A stretch of 12,418 nt of DNA from contig JBNPWE010000044.1 of assembly GCA_050433985.1 (NCBI GenBank), forward strand, positions 1-12,418, written 5' to 3'. The translations under genes and the position numbers were made by a program. The DNA comes from JACIYW01 sp014359745 (GTDB lineage: Bacteria; Pseudomonadota; Alphaproteobacteria; Rhodobacterales; Rhodobacteraceae). The notes under the pieces were generated by a model, which saw only the letters and a program-made list of their open reading frames with translations, made no database searches and was not told the origin of the DNA. Shown here in pieces: positions 12,211 to 12,418 of this stretch (position 1 is the stretch's first letter; each line of letters opens with the position of its first letter).

Positions 12211-12418
12211 GTTTCTCCAAGGCCTTCTGCATCGCGGTCGGTTCGACGCCGAGTTCCGCCGCCATCAGCGCGGCCGACCGCGCAGGCCAGTTCACCCACG
12301 CGTCCCGTTCCTCCCGAGCCAGCCGGAACACCAGCGCCAGCGCGCGCGCCCGCTCGATCAACTCCCCCTTCAGCTTCTGGAGCCGGATGCGCCGCTCCTG
12401 CGCCTTCAGCACCTCGTT
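12158..12418 (-). CDS. Terminase small subunit, Nu1-like (partial, C-terminal part)
   Basis: The open frame enters from beyond the window end and stops at TGA 12158-12160. The visible 86 residues read NEVLKAQERRIRLQKLKGELIE, RARALALVFRLAREERDAWVNWPARSAALMAAELG, then VEPTAMQKALEKHVRAHLDKLAEV. The KAQ..RIRLQKLKGELI helix followed by an RDAWVNWPARSA segment is the usual C-terminal half of small terminase subunits of the Nu1 type in alphaproteobacterial phages. Its N-terminal winged-helix DNA-binding part lies outside. The small subunit recognises phage DNA and recruits the large subunit encoded directly downstream, with which it overlaps. A GTG at 12412 is an internal codon, not the start. Confidence 0.82.
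   Translation of the reverse strand, partial: NEVLKAQERRIRLQKLKGELIERARALALVFRLAREERDAWVNWPARSAALMAAELGVEPTAMQKALEKHVRAHLDKLAEVRPDFR

Noticed and set aside
1..12418. CRISPR arrays, tRNA genes, insertion sequences and att sites
   Set aside because: I looked for direct repeats, cloverleaf-like segments, transposase frames and terminal repeats and saw none that I could support.

Overview
The window is a GC-rich stretch of a temperate, lambda-type siphophage genome (most likely a prophage) from an alphaproteobacterium, probably Rhodobacterales. The assignment to Rhodobacterales is an inference from the style of the structural proteins and from the host-like accessory genes; no integrase, att site or flanking host gene lies in the window.

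All structural genes are on the minus strand, so the late module reads from position 12418 down to 1. The order is collinear with the lambda head and tail cluster: terminase small subunit (Nu1-like, cut by the window edge), terminase large subunit (A), head-tail joining W, portal B, ClpP-fold maturation protease with a C-terminal scaffold-like part (C/Nu3), decoration protein D, major capsid E, head-tail joining FII-like, Z-like (DUF6441 type), tail terminator U-like, tail tube V-like, tail assembly chaperone G with a frameshifted T extension, and the first 53 codons of the tape measure (H). Only an FI equivalent is missing. Most neighbours are separated by a few bases or overlap (TGATG, GTGA), as in translationally coupled genes, and several have good Shine-Dalgarno sequences.

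Three host-type genes on the plus strand break into this operon, opposed to late transcription. A DUF1186 plus SEC-C zinc-motif protein lies between A and W (9278-10171). A short HPF/RaiA-type ribosome-associated protein (3688-4002) and a transglutaminase-like protein (2451-3344) lie between Z and U. Between these last two is a truncated, diverged 5' copy of the U-like gene (about 3391-3555), which points to recombination at this junction. No clear intrinsic terminator follows any of the three.

The most striking signal is in the tail chaperone gene. A canonical A AAA AAC heptamer (483 to 477, minus strand) is followed after 7 nt by a 13-bp hairpin with a 6-nt loop. The -1 frame then stays open for 107 codons, encodes a cysteine cluster and a conserved-looking domain, and ends overlapping the tape-measure start. 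This has the layout of the lambda G/GT programmed frameshift but uses different sequence elements. There is no intergenic stretch above 300 bases without a gene or gene remnant: the longest are 2213-2450 and 3345-3687, the latter holding the U remnant.
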